A stretch of 64,000 nucleotides of DNA. Source: Mesorhabditis belari. Taxonomy: Eukaryota; Nematoda; Chromadorea; Rhabditida; Rhabditidae. Shown here one piece after another: positions 23,671 to 33,972 of the stretch; position 1 is the first letter of the stretch, and every line of letters starts with the position of its first letter. Made by a program: the position numbers and the translations under genes. The stretch spans positions 297,001 to 361,000 of the forward strand of contig CAUEEP010000892.1 of NCBI GenBank assembly GCA_958450365.1, written 5' to 3'. Under the pieces are notes generated by a model that saw only the letters and a program-made list of their open reading frames with translations, made no database searches and was not told the origin of the DNA.

Positions 23671-23926
23671 TTATCATTACTTGATCCCAATTTCCCAAGA
23701 CTTTCGGCAATTCCTGAAGGTGACAACTGAGTGACAGGTTTTAAAAAAGGCAATTCGCGGTGGTGAGGAGAGTTCTTTTCGAAATTTTCAATAGTTTTTT
23801 GATTCGGTAGGTTTTTTGAAATAAGAATTTTGGAAAACTGATTCATTTTTAATTCGTTAGAGACAGATTTTCAAAGTTCGCCGATTATGATGGTAGAAAA
23901 AACTGGTTATCATAATTTTGAGATAA
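23671..23926 (-). promoter_or_regulatory. GATA sites upstream of vitellogenin
   Basis: TTATCA (TGATAA on the minus strand) occurs at 23671-23676 and 23907-23912, with AGATAA on the plus strand at 23921-23926. In C. elegans, intestinal GATA factors such as ELT-2 drive vit genes through such sites. This assignment is by motif only; six-base sites are common by chance. Confidence 0.4.
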
Positions 23927-24849
23927 AATGTATTTCAAAATCCATTACTGAAGCCATTTAGCTTTTTGGAATGGAAACAGATTCTGAATGTAGTTAGATT
24001 TTGGGCATTTTGAAGAATCCTTTCATTTAGAACACCAATTTTGTTATTACTTTTTCAGGGGTGAATCGATTTTGTGGCTTTGTTTCCGGCTTTGAGATTT
24101 TTGACAAATGCTTCAATATTCCTACTAAAGTTCAAGTACTCCATTCGGCAGTTTTCGAAAATCTTGATGTTCTTCTTGAAGATTGCCTTGGATTGTTAGA
24201 AAATCAAAAATTTCGAAAGAAATAGTGCACAATGGTTTTCTGAGATGAGACTAAAGTAGATCATTGCCTGGCGTGGATTTTAAGTTCCTCAAAAGAAAAA
24301 CATTTCATTTATGTTTGAAGCTTTTGTTAGAGTAACGCTGGAGCTATGAGAATCAAATTACAGCAATTGAACTTCAAAAATCATTAGTTGTCTAGTTCAG
24401 GACGTGTTCAATTCCATTCGTATTCAAAGTACCCCCTTTCCTCATCCCATTTCTACTAAAATCCCTATTTCCCAGTCTGCAGGATCCTTATTTACCTCTG
24501 TATTTACTCTAATAGAAGAAACAAAACTAATAAAATGCACTAATTTGCCCGTGCTACCGTATCCGCTTTTAATCTTTCTACCAAAATCATTACCCATGAA
24601 CATTTTTTTAATCATTCTACTTGGCTATATTGGCCTACATTTTAAACTAGATATTTAGGTAAAATTGTAACTAGGTTGTAGCCTAGTAACCTAGTTACAA
24701 TTCTTCTTGGTTCATGTGGTGGAAAAGTGGGCGACGTGTCAGCAAATTGTGTCTCAGGACTCAAATAAGTTACTAACGAAGTTCAACCTACTGAGTATAA
24801 CTGAGCACTGATTGACAAGCAATTAAAACTCTACAACAAGCATACAAAC
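23927..24849. other. Intergenic upstream of vitellogenin
   Basis: No gene recognised. A small imperfect palindrome around 24662-24702 repeats AACTAGGTTGTAGCC and ACCTAGTTAC. The open frame at 24404-24658 has no motif. Confidence 0.4.
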
Positions 24850-25175
24850 CTTTGGCGGAAATCCTATGGAGATTGCTGTGAATGCAGTTCCTGCAATGAT
24901 ATTATCCAGCCATGGAACAGACTCATTGACATGCCTGAATCACTGATATCTTTGATTGTTTAGAACTAGACTGACCAGATAGCTGATGGAACAGCCCAGA
25001 TCACATGGCTTGCGTTAATGATGATAAAATTGGATAAATCGATGAAAGCATAGTGTTCGATGATACCTGAAAGTTTGTTGATTGAGGTAAAGCTGTTTTA
25101 ATAACCTTTTAAAATCGAGTTCTTTCTGACGACAAAAAGGCCTGTGACACCGAAAGCGACTCCCAGTAAGCCGAA
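24850..25175 (-). pseudogene. Srx-like chemoreceptor fragment
   Basis: Three consecutive exons remain. The first, ending its reading at 25101, has LGVAFGVTGLFVVRKNS (TM1). The second has FIDLSNFIIINASHVIWAVP (TM2). The third (about 24850-24940) has WLDNIIAGTAFTAISIGFPP (TM3-like). Splice sites are good between them, but no start exon and no TM4-7 exons are visible. It is the sister of the fragment at 14.9-15.2 kb, so one chemoreceptor family has two dead or partial members on either side of vitellogenin. Confidence 0.5.
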
Positions 25176-25211
25176 CTGAAATTGATGCATTTTTAGTTGA
25201 GACTGATTTGG

Positions 25212-25583
25212 TGACGCCTTAGCTCAACAAAAGGCCATTTTTTCAAAAAATCTATAAACTGTCATTTAAAGAAAACGGTTGGAGGGATCTTCCTGCAAAT
25301 TTGGAAACTTATGTAACTGAGTGTGCTCTATCTTTTTTATGTAGACGGTAAAGGAGGTTTATGTGGAAGAAACTGTTCAAACGATGAGACGGACACTTTG
25401 CCATTTTGACTAGCTGTATTTGAAAGTCCATAAACTTCACAAAAGAAAAGCTTTGTGGAATCTCTTAAAAGTCATTTTGTAGAGAAATAGTGGGAATGTA
25501 AAAAAACGTGTATTTAAAGAAAGCTTTATGCATATAAAAATGTCTTTGAAGTTCGGCGCCATTTCATTCTCCCTGAACCTGAG
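25212..25583 (-). repeat. Diverged copy of the 58.9 kb MITE
   Basis: In reverse orientation this segment matches the interior of the element at 58898-59421: both contain the sequence around GATAGAGCACACTCA, the Phe-codon-rich stretch before AAACCTCC, GGCGCC before CATTCTCC, and ATTTAAAGAAA. The terminal repeats have decayed here. Confidence 0.6.
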
Positions 25584-25589
25584 CAAAAT

Positions 25590-25749
25590 TAACAAAATCC
25601 TCTTGTTTTTTGATTAATAACAAGACAATCACAAAGTTTAAAGCTTCCAGCCAGGTCCGCTTATTGGTTGTTTTTGTCTTTCATTCTATAGATCCCTAGA
25701 AAATTCTCTAGAACTCTAGATATCTTCTGGCAGAGCTTTGCTGCTGGCA
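25590..25749. other. Spacer
   Basis: Short AT-rich spacer between two relics; nothing seen. Confidence 0.3.
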
Positions 25750-26205
25750 CCCAGGTATTCTCCCGAAAGAACAAGTCCACGAAAGTGATTACAAATGATA
25801 CTCTGCTTGCTCTCCACAAGTTGGTTGACGTTGTACTGTGCGAGCACTAATAATTTGCTTAAATCGCTCTCGCAGCTCTGCGTGAATTTCCACTGTCGTC
25901 TTCAACGGGTCCATCTTTGAGAGTTCGAGAATTTGATTGTCATGGCGAGAGGTTGTCTTCCGAGGTCGCCCAATTTTCTTTTTTTGCTTCAATAGTTCCT
26001 GTTTGACGATGAATCGTCAAAATCGAAAAAATAGTGCACCAATAGATAAATTTTGAGCGATTTTGTTTCATATGTTGACCATGAAGTCGCAGTAGAGCCT
26101 TTCTTTTCTCTAAAAACACTTGCTTTCTTCTTCCCATATCTACAAAATAATAAATAAATGAAGAATTTGCTATAAACAATAAAAAAACAAAGCCAACTAG
26201 CATAA
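25750..26205 (-). pseudogene. Tc1-family transposase N-terminal relic
   Basis: The minus strand reads KKKIGRPRKTTSRHDNQIL, then LSKMDPLKTTVEIHAELRE and SARTVQR, the second DNA-binding helix-turn-helix region of a Tc1-type transposase (GRPRKTTxRxDRxI...SxRTVxR). The piece before it (MGRRKQVF...) would be the start. The catalytic domain is absent and frames are broken. It is not closely related to the Tc1 copies at 36.8 and 48.6 kb. Confidence 0.65.
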
Positions 26206-26504
26206 TATTTTAAAAAAATACCGACTGGGGCTACCAGTGGTGAATTTATCGCATACACGAAATATATCAATCACAATACAACGACACACACAATACTAGG
26301 CTATATCTTAACTTAACCCACGTCATGACAGACGGCTCCCTAACCCTAAGCTCAATGGGGAACTAAATAGCTTTTTTGGTGGTGAAGGGAAGATGACGAT
26401 GAAGGAGTGGCTTGTCACTTTAAAGAACTGGGGCCACAACCACCAGACTGCCCTCCAGAAAACCTCTCAACCCGAAGGGAAAGGAAATCCAAAGGGGGTG
26501 ACCA
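26205..26504. other. Repeat-derived spacer
   Basis: No coding signal was seen. The stretch leading to the tRNA-like block (CCCTAACCCTAAGC, GGTGGTGAAGGGAAGATG) reads like the untranslated part of a retroposon. Confidence 0.3.
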
Positions 26505-26577
26505 TGTCGCATGTGGGGTTCGAACCCTCGACCTTCCGATTAAGATAAAAGACACTTAACCAGTCAGCCACACGTGC
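26505..26577 (-). repeat. tRNA-Lys-like SINE head
   Basis: The minus strand contains an A-box-like TGGCTGACTGGTTAAG, a TCTTAATCGGAAGG anticodon-arm-like stretch (CTT in the loop position) and a B-box, GGGTTCGAACCCC. The acceptor stem cannot pair, so it is not a functional tRNA but a tRNA-derived head. Confidence 0.55.
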
Positions 26578-26819
26578 TCAATATAACCAAAAAGGATTTT
26601 TTTTTTAAACTCGTAAGTTACTGTCGTCCTGAAATCTAGAAAAGTTGTTCAAAAAAATTTATTAATTAATATCAAAGTTTTGATTTTAGAATATCAAAAT
26701 AGTAGTGCTTTTGCACGTTTTTTCCAATTTGTAACTTGATTTTTTTGTTTGCCTGAAAAGATACAGACAAAAGAAAAAAAATTCGTACCCTAAAGTCGCG
26801 AGTATGAGTTCTGTTTGGT

Positions 26820-26890
26820 TTTCGCATGCAAATGGACGGCTGTCTCCGGTGCGGTGTGTCGAGGGTTCGAGCCCCGCTGCAGCATAACTT
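26820..26890 (+). repeat. tRNA-like SINE head
   Basis: Plus-strand B-box GGGTTCGAGCCCCGC preceded by a degenerate tRNA-like half. No acceptor pairing. It lies next to a LINE fragment that could belong to its mobilising partner. Confidence 0.4.
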
Positions 26891-27086
26891 TTTTGCTTTT
26901 TAAGAACAATAATAGAAGTAAATTTATTGAGGGTTATAGCAATTTTATGCTGTTATTTGTTGCTCCGGGTGTGGCTCGGCGCCTCAGCCCTGCTCCTCTC
27001 CGGTGCTCAGTCTTATGGATCCCTCCCCGGCCTCTTCATCCGGTCAAAGTCCACGTCGACGATCGAAAGAGATGCTTTCCAGCGTC

Positions 27087-27182
27087 TTCTTCAACACTAT
27101 CGTCTGGATGTATTCATGCACATAACAAATAGCAATGGTGATAGGCTGTCACCCTGTAGTATCCCGCGCTCCAAGAACATTA
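27087..27182 (-). pseudogene. Non-LTR reverse transcriptase fragment
   Basis: The minus strand reads LERGILQGDSLSPLLFVMC, the conserved RT motif (RGIxQGDSLSPLLF) of non-LTR retrotransposons, followed by a few residues and stops. Upstream and downstream the frame is lost at once, so only this window of RT survives. Confidence 0.6.
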
Positions 27183-27189
27183 ATAAAAG

Positions 27190-27620
27190 TTTATATAACA
27201 ATAAAAATGTATAAAAACCCAACAAAAAGAAATTCAAAGCAATTAAAGCGAATGTAAATTAAGGCAGAACTTATACTCGGATGAACTTATACTTTAGGGG
27301 AACTTATACTCGAGACCGGTAAGTTAATCGATACTGTAAATATAAGAAAAAGTTTAGATTTTTAAAATCTTTAGGTTTATTCATTTTTTTAGACAAACGC
27401 GTCTGCCTCACCTCAAGCCTTTTCTCTAGTGAGAGATAGAGAACTTTTTATCGAAACAAGTTCACTTTTTTCTCTCTTGAGATTAAAAATCAGTTCTCTG
27501 ACTCGGGAAACTTTTTTTTGGAAGCGTGAAACAAAGATATTGATTTAACGGAAAACTGGCGAAGAGATGGCTTTTATTTTTGCTAAGCATTTTATTTTAT
27601 TTTCTAATGCTTGACACTAT
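27190..27620. other. Upstream of the second kinase
   Basis: Contains a short repeated unit GAACTTATACT (three times, 27268-27312). It presumably includes the kinase promoter; no motif was identified. Confidence 0.35.
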
Positions 27621-27623
27621 TTG

Positions 27624-30600
27624 ATGAATGCTTTGAGTGTGATCATTGGCAGAGGAAGCTTCGGATTTGTGGCCCTGATCGATGGAGATCCGTTTGTTTT
27701 ATGAAGTTCAAATAAATAATAAAATTGAGTAAAGTAGTCAAATTGTCAACTAATAAAGGTAACAACTGGATACATTTTAGAAGAATAGCTGCCAAACATA
27801 TTGCCAAAAATGCGTCGGCAAACAATTCCTCCAATAAAGAATGCGAAGCTTTGAAAAATCTACACCATCAAAATATTGTTGAATTTTATGGATTTGAAGA
27901 GGATGGCCTATTCAATGTGATCAAAATGGAGTATTGTGAAAGAAATTCTCTACATGAAGGTTTGAGATTATGAATCAAACGCCTAACGGCGGGTTTTTCT
28001 GGCTCTGTTTGGGTGTGGGTGACTTTCTGGTTCTGTATGGCTGGGTGTTTTGGGACTAGTTTGAGCTCTTAAGTTAAAGAGCCCCCTCCAAGACCCCTGT
28101 AATTATTTTAAAACCAATCACAAGTCGATGCGATGATTGGAAGTCGAGTTATAGAGTAAGATAGAAAAGTGCGCTAAAGTGCCATTTTAATCATAGAAGA
28201 ATGACACTTTAGCGCACTAATCTTCAAGACAATTTTTCTGTATGTTTTTATTAAAGATCAGGCAAAACAACTTCTACTTTTCTATAGCCAAATCTAATGA
28301 AGATTCCAATAAAGCTAACCATAAGTTGATTCAGCTGCGAGGCAACTCAAATCTGGATATTTCAACTCCATACCTGAAAACATTTGAAGCAAGTTTAAAA
28401 CAAAGTTTGGAGCAGACGGGAATCGAACCCGGCACCCTCTTGAGGCGGTCGTTTTGGAGACGGGACGCTAACAAATGATATTCTATCAATTAATTGAATA
28501 ACTTAATGGGAAAAGGGAAATTTCCCGCAAAAATGCAAATTTTCGCTTTTTGCATCCATGGCGCAGTAGGTAGTGCGACCGTGTCTCGCCCACACAACCG
28601 CCCGTAGGTACCCCATTGTACCATTCAATTCTCCGTGGTACCCCATTGTACCATTCAACCCCCCGTAGGTACTCCGATTTTTGCTTTTGAAAAATTTAAA
28701 AGGTGAGTTGCACAACTAAATAAAATTCCCTATCTAACAAAAAATAATTTATTTAAATCGGCTCATTGGGGGCTGAGATTTCGGCCGTACGGACGGACAT
28801 TTGCCTTTTATATTTAGTAAATTGAATATAGTTTCTTAAAAAGTGTGAAAACAGAGAAAGCAACAGATTTTATCTCGTGAGGAGAGGAATCCCGTGACCT
28901 TCCTCACTAAAAAAAAGTGTAAAAACGAAGAAAGCAAAAAAGATTGCATCGGGCCGGGATCGAACCCAAGACTAACCGAGCCCAAAGTTGCTCAACTTGG
29001 CAGTCCAGGCGCGGGAACGCACTACCAATCGGCCACGCGGTAGCATGTATTCTTCAATTTCGCTTTTAAGGAAAAACGGTGAAACTATGTGTTAAATATT
29101 ATTAGATTTTATGAATCTACGTAAAAAGTTAGTTGTGATGTCAAGTTTTCAGCTCGATCGGCTTAGCAGTTGTTTCTAAAATCCCATAACAGACAGACAG
29201 ACAGACATACCCAGACATACTCTCTCTCTCTCTCATAATAAATAAGGATGAGCATTAACCATTGGTTGTCTAGATTTTTGAATCTTTCAGTATTAAACGA
29301 TTCGTCCATCGTTTACTCAATGAACACCGTCTTTTGTTGGGCTGAACAGTTATTCTCGGCGCTTTGCTATCTCCAGGAAAAGGAAATCATTCATCGAGAT
29401 ATTAAACCAAAGAAGTAACTTTATAGCAAGTTCATATGCCTAAATACTTGTGTCAATTATAGTTCTACTGAAATTTGTAATCACATTTCTATTTCCTTAC
29501 AATTTGTAGCATGTTTAGTGTTCTCGTGAAGCACAATTTCACATTGAAACTAGCTGATTTTGGATGCGTTCGAGAACTTAACGCTTCTACAACAGCTTCC
29601 CTTGCTGGAACCTATCGCTACATGAGCCCAGAAGCTTATGGATATCCTGAACGCCGTTCGGTAAACAACGATCATTATCTTATTAGCAATTAATAACGTT
29701 AGATAAGCTCACTCAATGACTTGTATTCTGTGGGTTTAGTACTATGGGAGACCATTGAAAGGAGGTGGGCTTGAAATAGCTGATCAAAGATTTAATGTTT
29801 AGATTAGTTTTCGAACAATACCAACATTTTGAGCATTTTAATTATCTGGCGTTATTCTTCGACTTATGGAACGGTGTTTATGAGTTGGAGCCCGTCGATT
29901 GTGTGCACAAAGAGCTGAGAGATCTTGTAAGCAGGTTGGTGATCTGATCTAATAATATTATTAGGTTGATGCATAAGTCTTTTCGTTTTTTTTCGTACTT
30001 CTGTTAAAAAGTAACAAATTCACCAATTAATCTATAGTTTGCTCTATAAAAAAAAGTGTTTTTTTGTTCAATTTCCATCTTTTTAAATCAATTTCGGTTC
30101 ACTTTCAAGCAAATTCGAGAGTGAAAAACGCCTTTTTCGTAAAAATCTATAAAAAACTCTACGGAAAAATTGGCTGAATGAATTTCTCTGAAATTTTGGC
30201 GAAATATCAAACGTTTTTTTTTCTTTATCTTTTATCTATTGACACGAAGATAGGTTTTCTTTAGCTAAGGTGTCTAAACCGCATCATCGAGTTAGCCCTT
30301 TTTGACTACCCGACTTCATACTCTCAAGAAAATCCAGGCATAAAATATTTTTAAACCCGTTTTAATGTTATTTTGCAGAAAAATAATTGGTTTTTCTAAT
30401 GAAATCAACCGTAGTTTAATTGGTGCATTTGTTGGCTTGAAACGGCAGACGAAAAGGAACAAAAAGACTTATGCATCAACCTATTAGAAAGAATTGCTTC
30501 TTAGATGCACAAAAGCCCATCCGGACCAACGATCAGATATCCAGGAAGGTCATCAGCTGATTGTTAAAATAAATGAGGTCAAGTTTTGTTCTGGAAATCG

Positions 30601-31917
30601 TCAATGAATTTAGATATTTTCAAAAGAAAGCTTCTCACCAGAAATTGTCGAAATGGAGACCAACTTGATTCGACCAATCGGCTTTGATGGAACAATGAAT
30701 TTAGTTCCAATTGCATCGCTTGATCTCAGTGTACTTTTTGACAAAGTCACTTTAACCTCAACAGCCGGGAGTTCAGTGCCAAGACTTAAACTCGAGAAAA
30801 CCGAAACTCTGCAGTTATTACCGGAGGAAGCTGTCATAGTTCCATTGGATCTCAAAACAAATAAGCCTGAAAAGAAACGAGCTCGGATATACGCTTCATT
30901 TCTCTCAGTTATCATCTTATTGATCGTCGTTTGTGCTGGACTGTATCTATTTGCTTTTAATAACAATCAGGTAACTTTTATCACTATATTCAATCAAACG
31001 AAATCGTTTAGTCAAATTTGATCGACTCCAGCAACGGCACAAAGTCATCGAACGGAATTTTACTTGTTATCAACTCAAATCAAACTGAGAACTTGCCAAT
31101 CGATACAGTTGTAAACTTGCTGAATACGGCTTTAAAAGATCCACAACTCATTTATAAGTTGAAGAAAAAATCGATCAGAGATCATGTGCAAATCCCGAAT
31201 GATTACCTATTCATGGTTGATGAGATACCAAATGGTCAATGGGATATTCTTAAAGGCATTGGGCCTTCCATGGAGAGTTTGCCTTTAACAACAAGAAATC
31301 TTTTGAAAAAATATGACCACTATTTTCGCGATGCCTTAGAAAATTTTCATGCCAAATGTGGTCATCTGATATGGAGAGTGAATGAACTTATGTCAATGTT
31401 GAATTCAAAAGAAGCAGATTATTCAATAATTAGCTTGATAAAAGATCTAGAACAAATCATCCAATTAAAAATAGAATTGGGAAAAAGTTACTTCTATCAG
31501 TTTTGGTTCAAAGTGATTGTGTTAAAAGAAAACGAGCACCAGTATTTTTTGCTCTCCAAAAGGAAAGAGCTCTTATTGCTCAGATTTGATTTTGAGTTTT
31601 CAAGAGAATCACTGAAAACTGGTAAACAGCGTTTTCCAATTTTGAATAAAGATTTGCAAGAAACCAAAAACATTCATTTAAATGGTTTCCATATCGATTT
31701 GATAATGATTATGTTAAAGGAAAAGATTCGTCAAATCAATGAGAAACGAGCAAGTCCATCCCCTATTCTGAAGAAAGCTCTCGAACAAATAATTGACAAA
31801 AGCAAATGGTTTCCTTTCCTCCATTATCAATTCACAGGAATGGCTTACTATGATTTACACTATGACCAAGCTTTTCAAAACTCGGCGTTGACCCGTTCGA
31901 CTCCTGATGTGCTATAA
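27624..31917 (+). CDS. Kinase-transmembrane-novel domain fusion protein
   Basis: Nine exons (27624-27691, 27781-27959, 29291-29414, 29510-29660, 29703-29764, 29803-29934, 30505-30548, 30627-30970, 31012-31917) sum to 2010 nt, giving 669 residues with all phases consistent. Kinase motifs: IGRGSFGFVAL, ATP lysine in IAAKHI, EYCERNSLHE, HRDIKPKN (Asn codon split by an intron), LADFGC, RYMSPEA, NDLYSVGLVLWE. The tail motif LIRPIGFDGTMNLV at about 264-278 is shared with the 3.0 kb kinase. A membrane segment follows at about 344-364 (FLSVIILLIVVCAGLYLFAF), then about 300 residues of helix-rich, Lys/Leu-rich sequence with no Cys pattern and no family I know. Introns 2 and 6 have taken in SINE pieces and a mariner MITE. 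The kinase should face the cytosol and the new domain the lumen or outside. Confidence 0.75.
28168..28218. repeat. Short hairpin in kinase intron 2
   Basis: AGTGCGCTAAAGTG at 28168-28181 and its exact complement CACTTTAGCGCACT at 28205-28218, loop 23 bp. It may be the remnant tip of a foldback element. Confidence 0.55.
28405..28471 (-). repeat. tRNA-like sequence in kinase intron 2
   Basis: The minus strand carries GGGTTCGATTCCCG (B-box and T-arm) and ends TCTGCTCCA like a tRNA 3' end, but the 5' end does not pair with it. A tRNA-derived relic. Confidence 0.5.
28551..28820 (+). repeat. tRNA-derived SINE in kinase intron 2
   Basis: The head GCATCCATGGCGCAGTAGG is identical at its start to the SINE at 8.7-9.0 kb, and the tail GTACGGACGGACATTTG followed by TTTTATATTTAG matches that copy's tail. 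Its middle has been replaced or expanded by a tandem repeat at 28601-28670. Confidence 0.55.
28601..28670. repeat. Tandem repeat, about 36 bp unit
   Basis: The unit GGTACCCCATTGTACCATTC occurs twice in full (from about 28606 and 28640) with a third partial CCCGTAGGTAC after it. It lies inside the SINE body. Confidence 0.7.
28949..29046 (-). repeat. tRNA-like SINE head
   Basis: The minus strand shows an A-box, GTGGCCGATTGGTAGTGCG, and a B-box, GGGTTCGATCCCGG, separated by an over-long middle. This is a tRNA-derived head without a proper cloverleaf. Confidence 0.55.
29187..29236. repeat. Microsatellite (ACAG)n and (TC)n
   Basis: Runs of ACAG and then TC. Preceded by TTTCAGCTCGATCGGC, so it may be the tail of a retroposon. 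Confidence 0.8.
29961..30485. repeat. Mariner-type MITE in kinase intron 6
   Basis: Ends are inverted repeats of about 30 bp: TTAGGTTGATGCATAAGTCT on the left and AGACTTATGCATCAACCTA on the right, flanked by TA. There is no transposase frame inside. The insertion stays within an intron, so the kinase reading frame is unaffected. Confidence 0.8.
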
Positions 31918-32083
31918 AACATAATGAAGAGGTTCTAACCGCTAACAAAAGTCTATTTGTGACTAAAAGAGTGGTAAAAGCGGACAATATTGTTGGGCCA
32001 TATCTTGGTTTTAGATTCCGAATTATTAGGACTAATGATTTAATTGAAAAGCTTGATAGTTTTTTGGTGAAAACGAGCTGAAT
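31918..32083 (+). other. Open extension of kinase gene in another frame
   Basis: Immediately after the 31917 stop a second frame is open for about 55 codons (VLTANKSLFVTKRVVK, then VGPYLGFRFRIIRT) to a TGA at 32081-32083. Composition matches the preceding domain. It may be the original C-terminus, cut off by a small indel, or a chance frame. Confidence 0.35.
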
Positions 32084-32919
32084 TTCCACTGGGATTTAAG
32101 TACTGATTGCAATTATTCATTACTTAATTTAAGTACTTTTAGCAGATAATAAACATTTGCCTACACATTCCGACTAAACACCGCAAATAAATAAAAACAA
32201 AAATGAAACCATGATAATGTTTATGGGTCTCTTGAAATAAACAATAACTTTTTCCATTGTAATATTGTAAGCTAAACAACAAAACAACAAGGCTGAACGA
32301 TTTGTATCTTTTCTTAACGATTGCTTTCTCGGTGCTTTCGTGTCAAGCAAACCGCCCATTTTGCCTAAAACCCATTTCGCCTAAAGCTTTAAATGCAAAT
32401 TCAAAGCTAATCATATTCTGCGCTATTTTTTGCACAAAACATTTTGAATACATGAATCTATCTAAACCAATCGAACTACCGTATCGTTTTTGCACAGTTA
32501 CTTTTACTCATGTGCCTCCAAAAGTTATGGATTCTTTCACAGAACATGCAACTGTGTTCTATTTTGAAACTTTCAAAAACAGTATCACTTAATCAGTTAT
32601 CTTATTTAGAAAGATGGTGACAAATGTGATCGACAACCTCTACAATCTAAAGAGGACAAGTGGTCGAGAACCTCTACAATTTGAAAGGTTTTTTAAATGT
32701 CGTTTCTGTTTACCATATTCTAAAAGACTTTTGTACATTGAAGTCATGGCCTCTAACAAAAAATTCTACTCAAAACAAATTTAGAATTCAAGAAGAATAG
32801 TGGTGGAAAGGTGGAAACAAACGACAAAAGATTTTTCTCGTTGACGCAATTGTGCTTCATCGTGAACGTAAGTTTAGGAAATTTCTTTAAAAACATTCTT
32901 GTATTTATACATAAGTATA
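32084..32919. other. Intergenic
   Basis: A frame at 32302-32592 (no ATG) has a hydrophobic start resembling a signal peptide but no match I recognise. Around 32630-32690 a phrase ending in GAACCTCTACAAT is duplicated. Confidence 0.35.
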
Positions 32920-33000
32920 TGTTATATCCAATTTAGACTCAATCTAAATTTGACATCCGATTCTGATTCTAAGTGCAGAAGTTTTCGTTGAATCGATTCT
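32920..33000 (+). repeat. Ginger-like terminal repeat relic
   Basis: TGTTATATCCAATTTAGACTC followed by AGTGCAGAAGTTTTCG closely matches the left end of the element at 47060 (TGTTACGTCCGATTTAGACT, then ACAGAAGTTTTCAG). Only this end is seen; it is a solo remnant. Confidence 0.5.
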
Positions 33001-33701
33001 TCATTTCTGAAAGTTAAAGATTACTAAACTATATCACACTTTGACAAAGCAAAAAAAGAGATAATGTTGTAAAATGAAGCACAATTTGGGGACATCAATG
33101 ATACAACTAAAATTAGTAGCATTCCACAAGAACAAAACTTTACTCTTGTTGCAATAGGACACTCAAAAACCTAAAAAATAAACTGTTTTGAAGGGAAATT
33201 CGCACCTTATCGTAATGATGACATTTCAAAAAGGAACAAACCAATGAACTTTTTATTTAGAACTCATTCTTCTTGTTTTTTAAACATTTACTGCAATAAA
33301 TTAACACTCCCGACAATTATCTTTGAAAAATGTTCATAAAACTAGAGGAAGCCTACAGACAAATGTGAGCACATCAGACAATAATTGACCTGCAGCAGAT
33401 GTGCAAAACTGGATTCATTTTATCTTTTTTTTCATTCTAATCATTTAAAAATTGCTTCTTCTTTTTAAAATTTACTTGATCTTCTCTCGCTTTTTCTTTT
33501 TTTCTTTTCCGTAAGACAACATATCTATTTTTAACAGCAGTAGTTTTAGAAAAGTTTTCTTTCACTTTTGCAATTGATTTCTTTTAAACAATCTTTAATA
33601 TCGTTTACTTTTCCACCAATTTAGAAGAGATTCTGTCTAAACAGACCCGTTTTATTATCAGTTTCAATGATCTGATTGCATTTGATTAGTTTTCTTCAAC
33701 G

Positions 33702-33957
33702 ACCGTAATTATTCTTTTTTGAAATTTTTTTGAAAAACTTTTTGAAGGATTCTTAAGGCGTTGAGGTGAGAAAATATTTGCACTTTTAAACGTGTTTTCT
33801 CTATGTTTTGGACAAAGAACTATCATTTAAAACAGTTTTTAACAATTTTAAAATTCTTGATTCAAGTGGGGCGGACTCTTATCTATTTTTTGGGCGGTCG
33901 ATTTTGGGGGTTTGAAAAATAGATGGACATGTCCTTCTATTAAAATAATTACGGTAA
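33702..33957. repeat. MITE in the promoter of copy A
   Basis: Ends ACCGTAATTATTCTTTT and, at the right, AAAATAATTACGGTAAT are inverted repeats. It finishes 15 bp before the start codon. The same element precedes copies B (about 40905-41150) and C (about 52785-53037), and related interior sequence (CTTTTAAACGTGTTTT) occurs in the MITE at 61.8-62.2 kb. Confidence 0.7.
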
Positions 33958-33972
33958 TTCAATTTCAATGAA

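Noticed and set aside
28405..28471. Apparent tRNA gene (TTCGATTCCCG loop, CTCCA end)
   Set aside because: The 5' half cannot form the acceptor stem with the 3' half, so it is a tRNA-derived relic.
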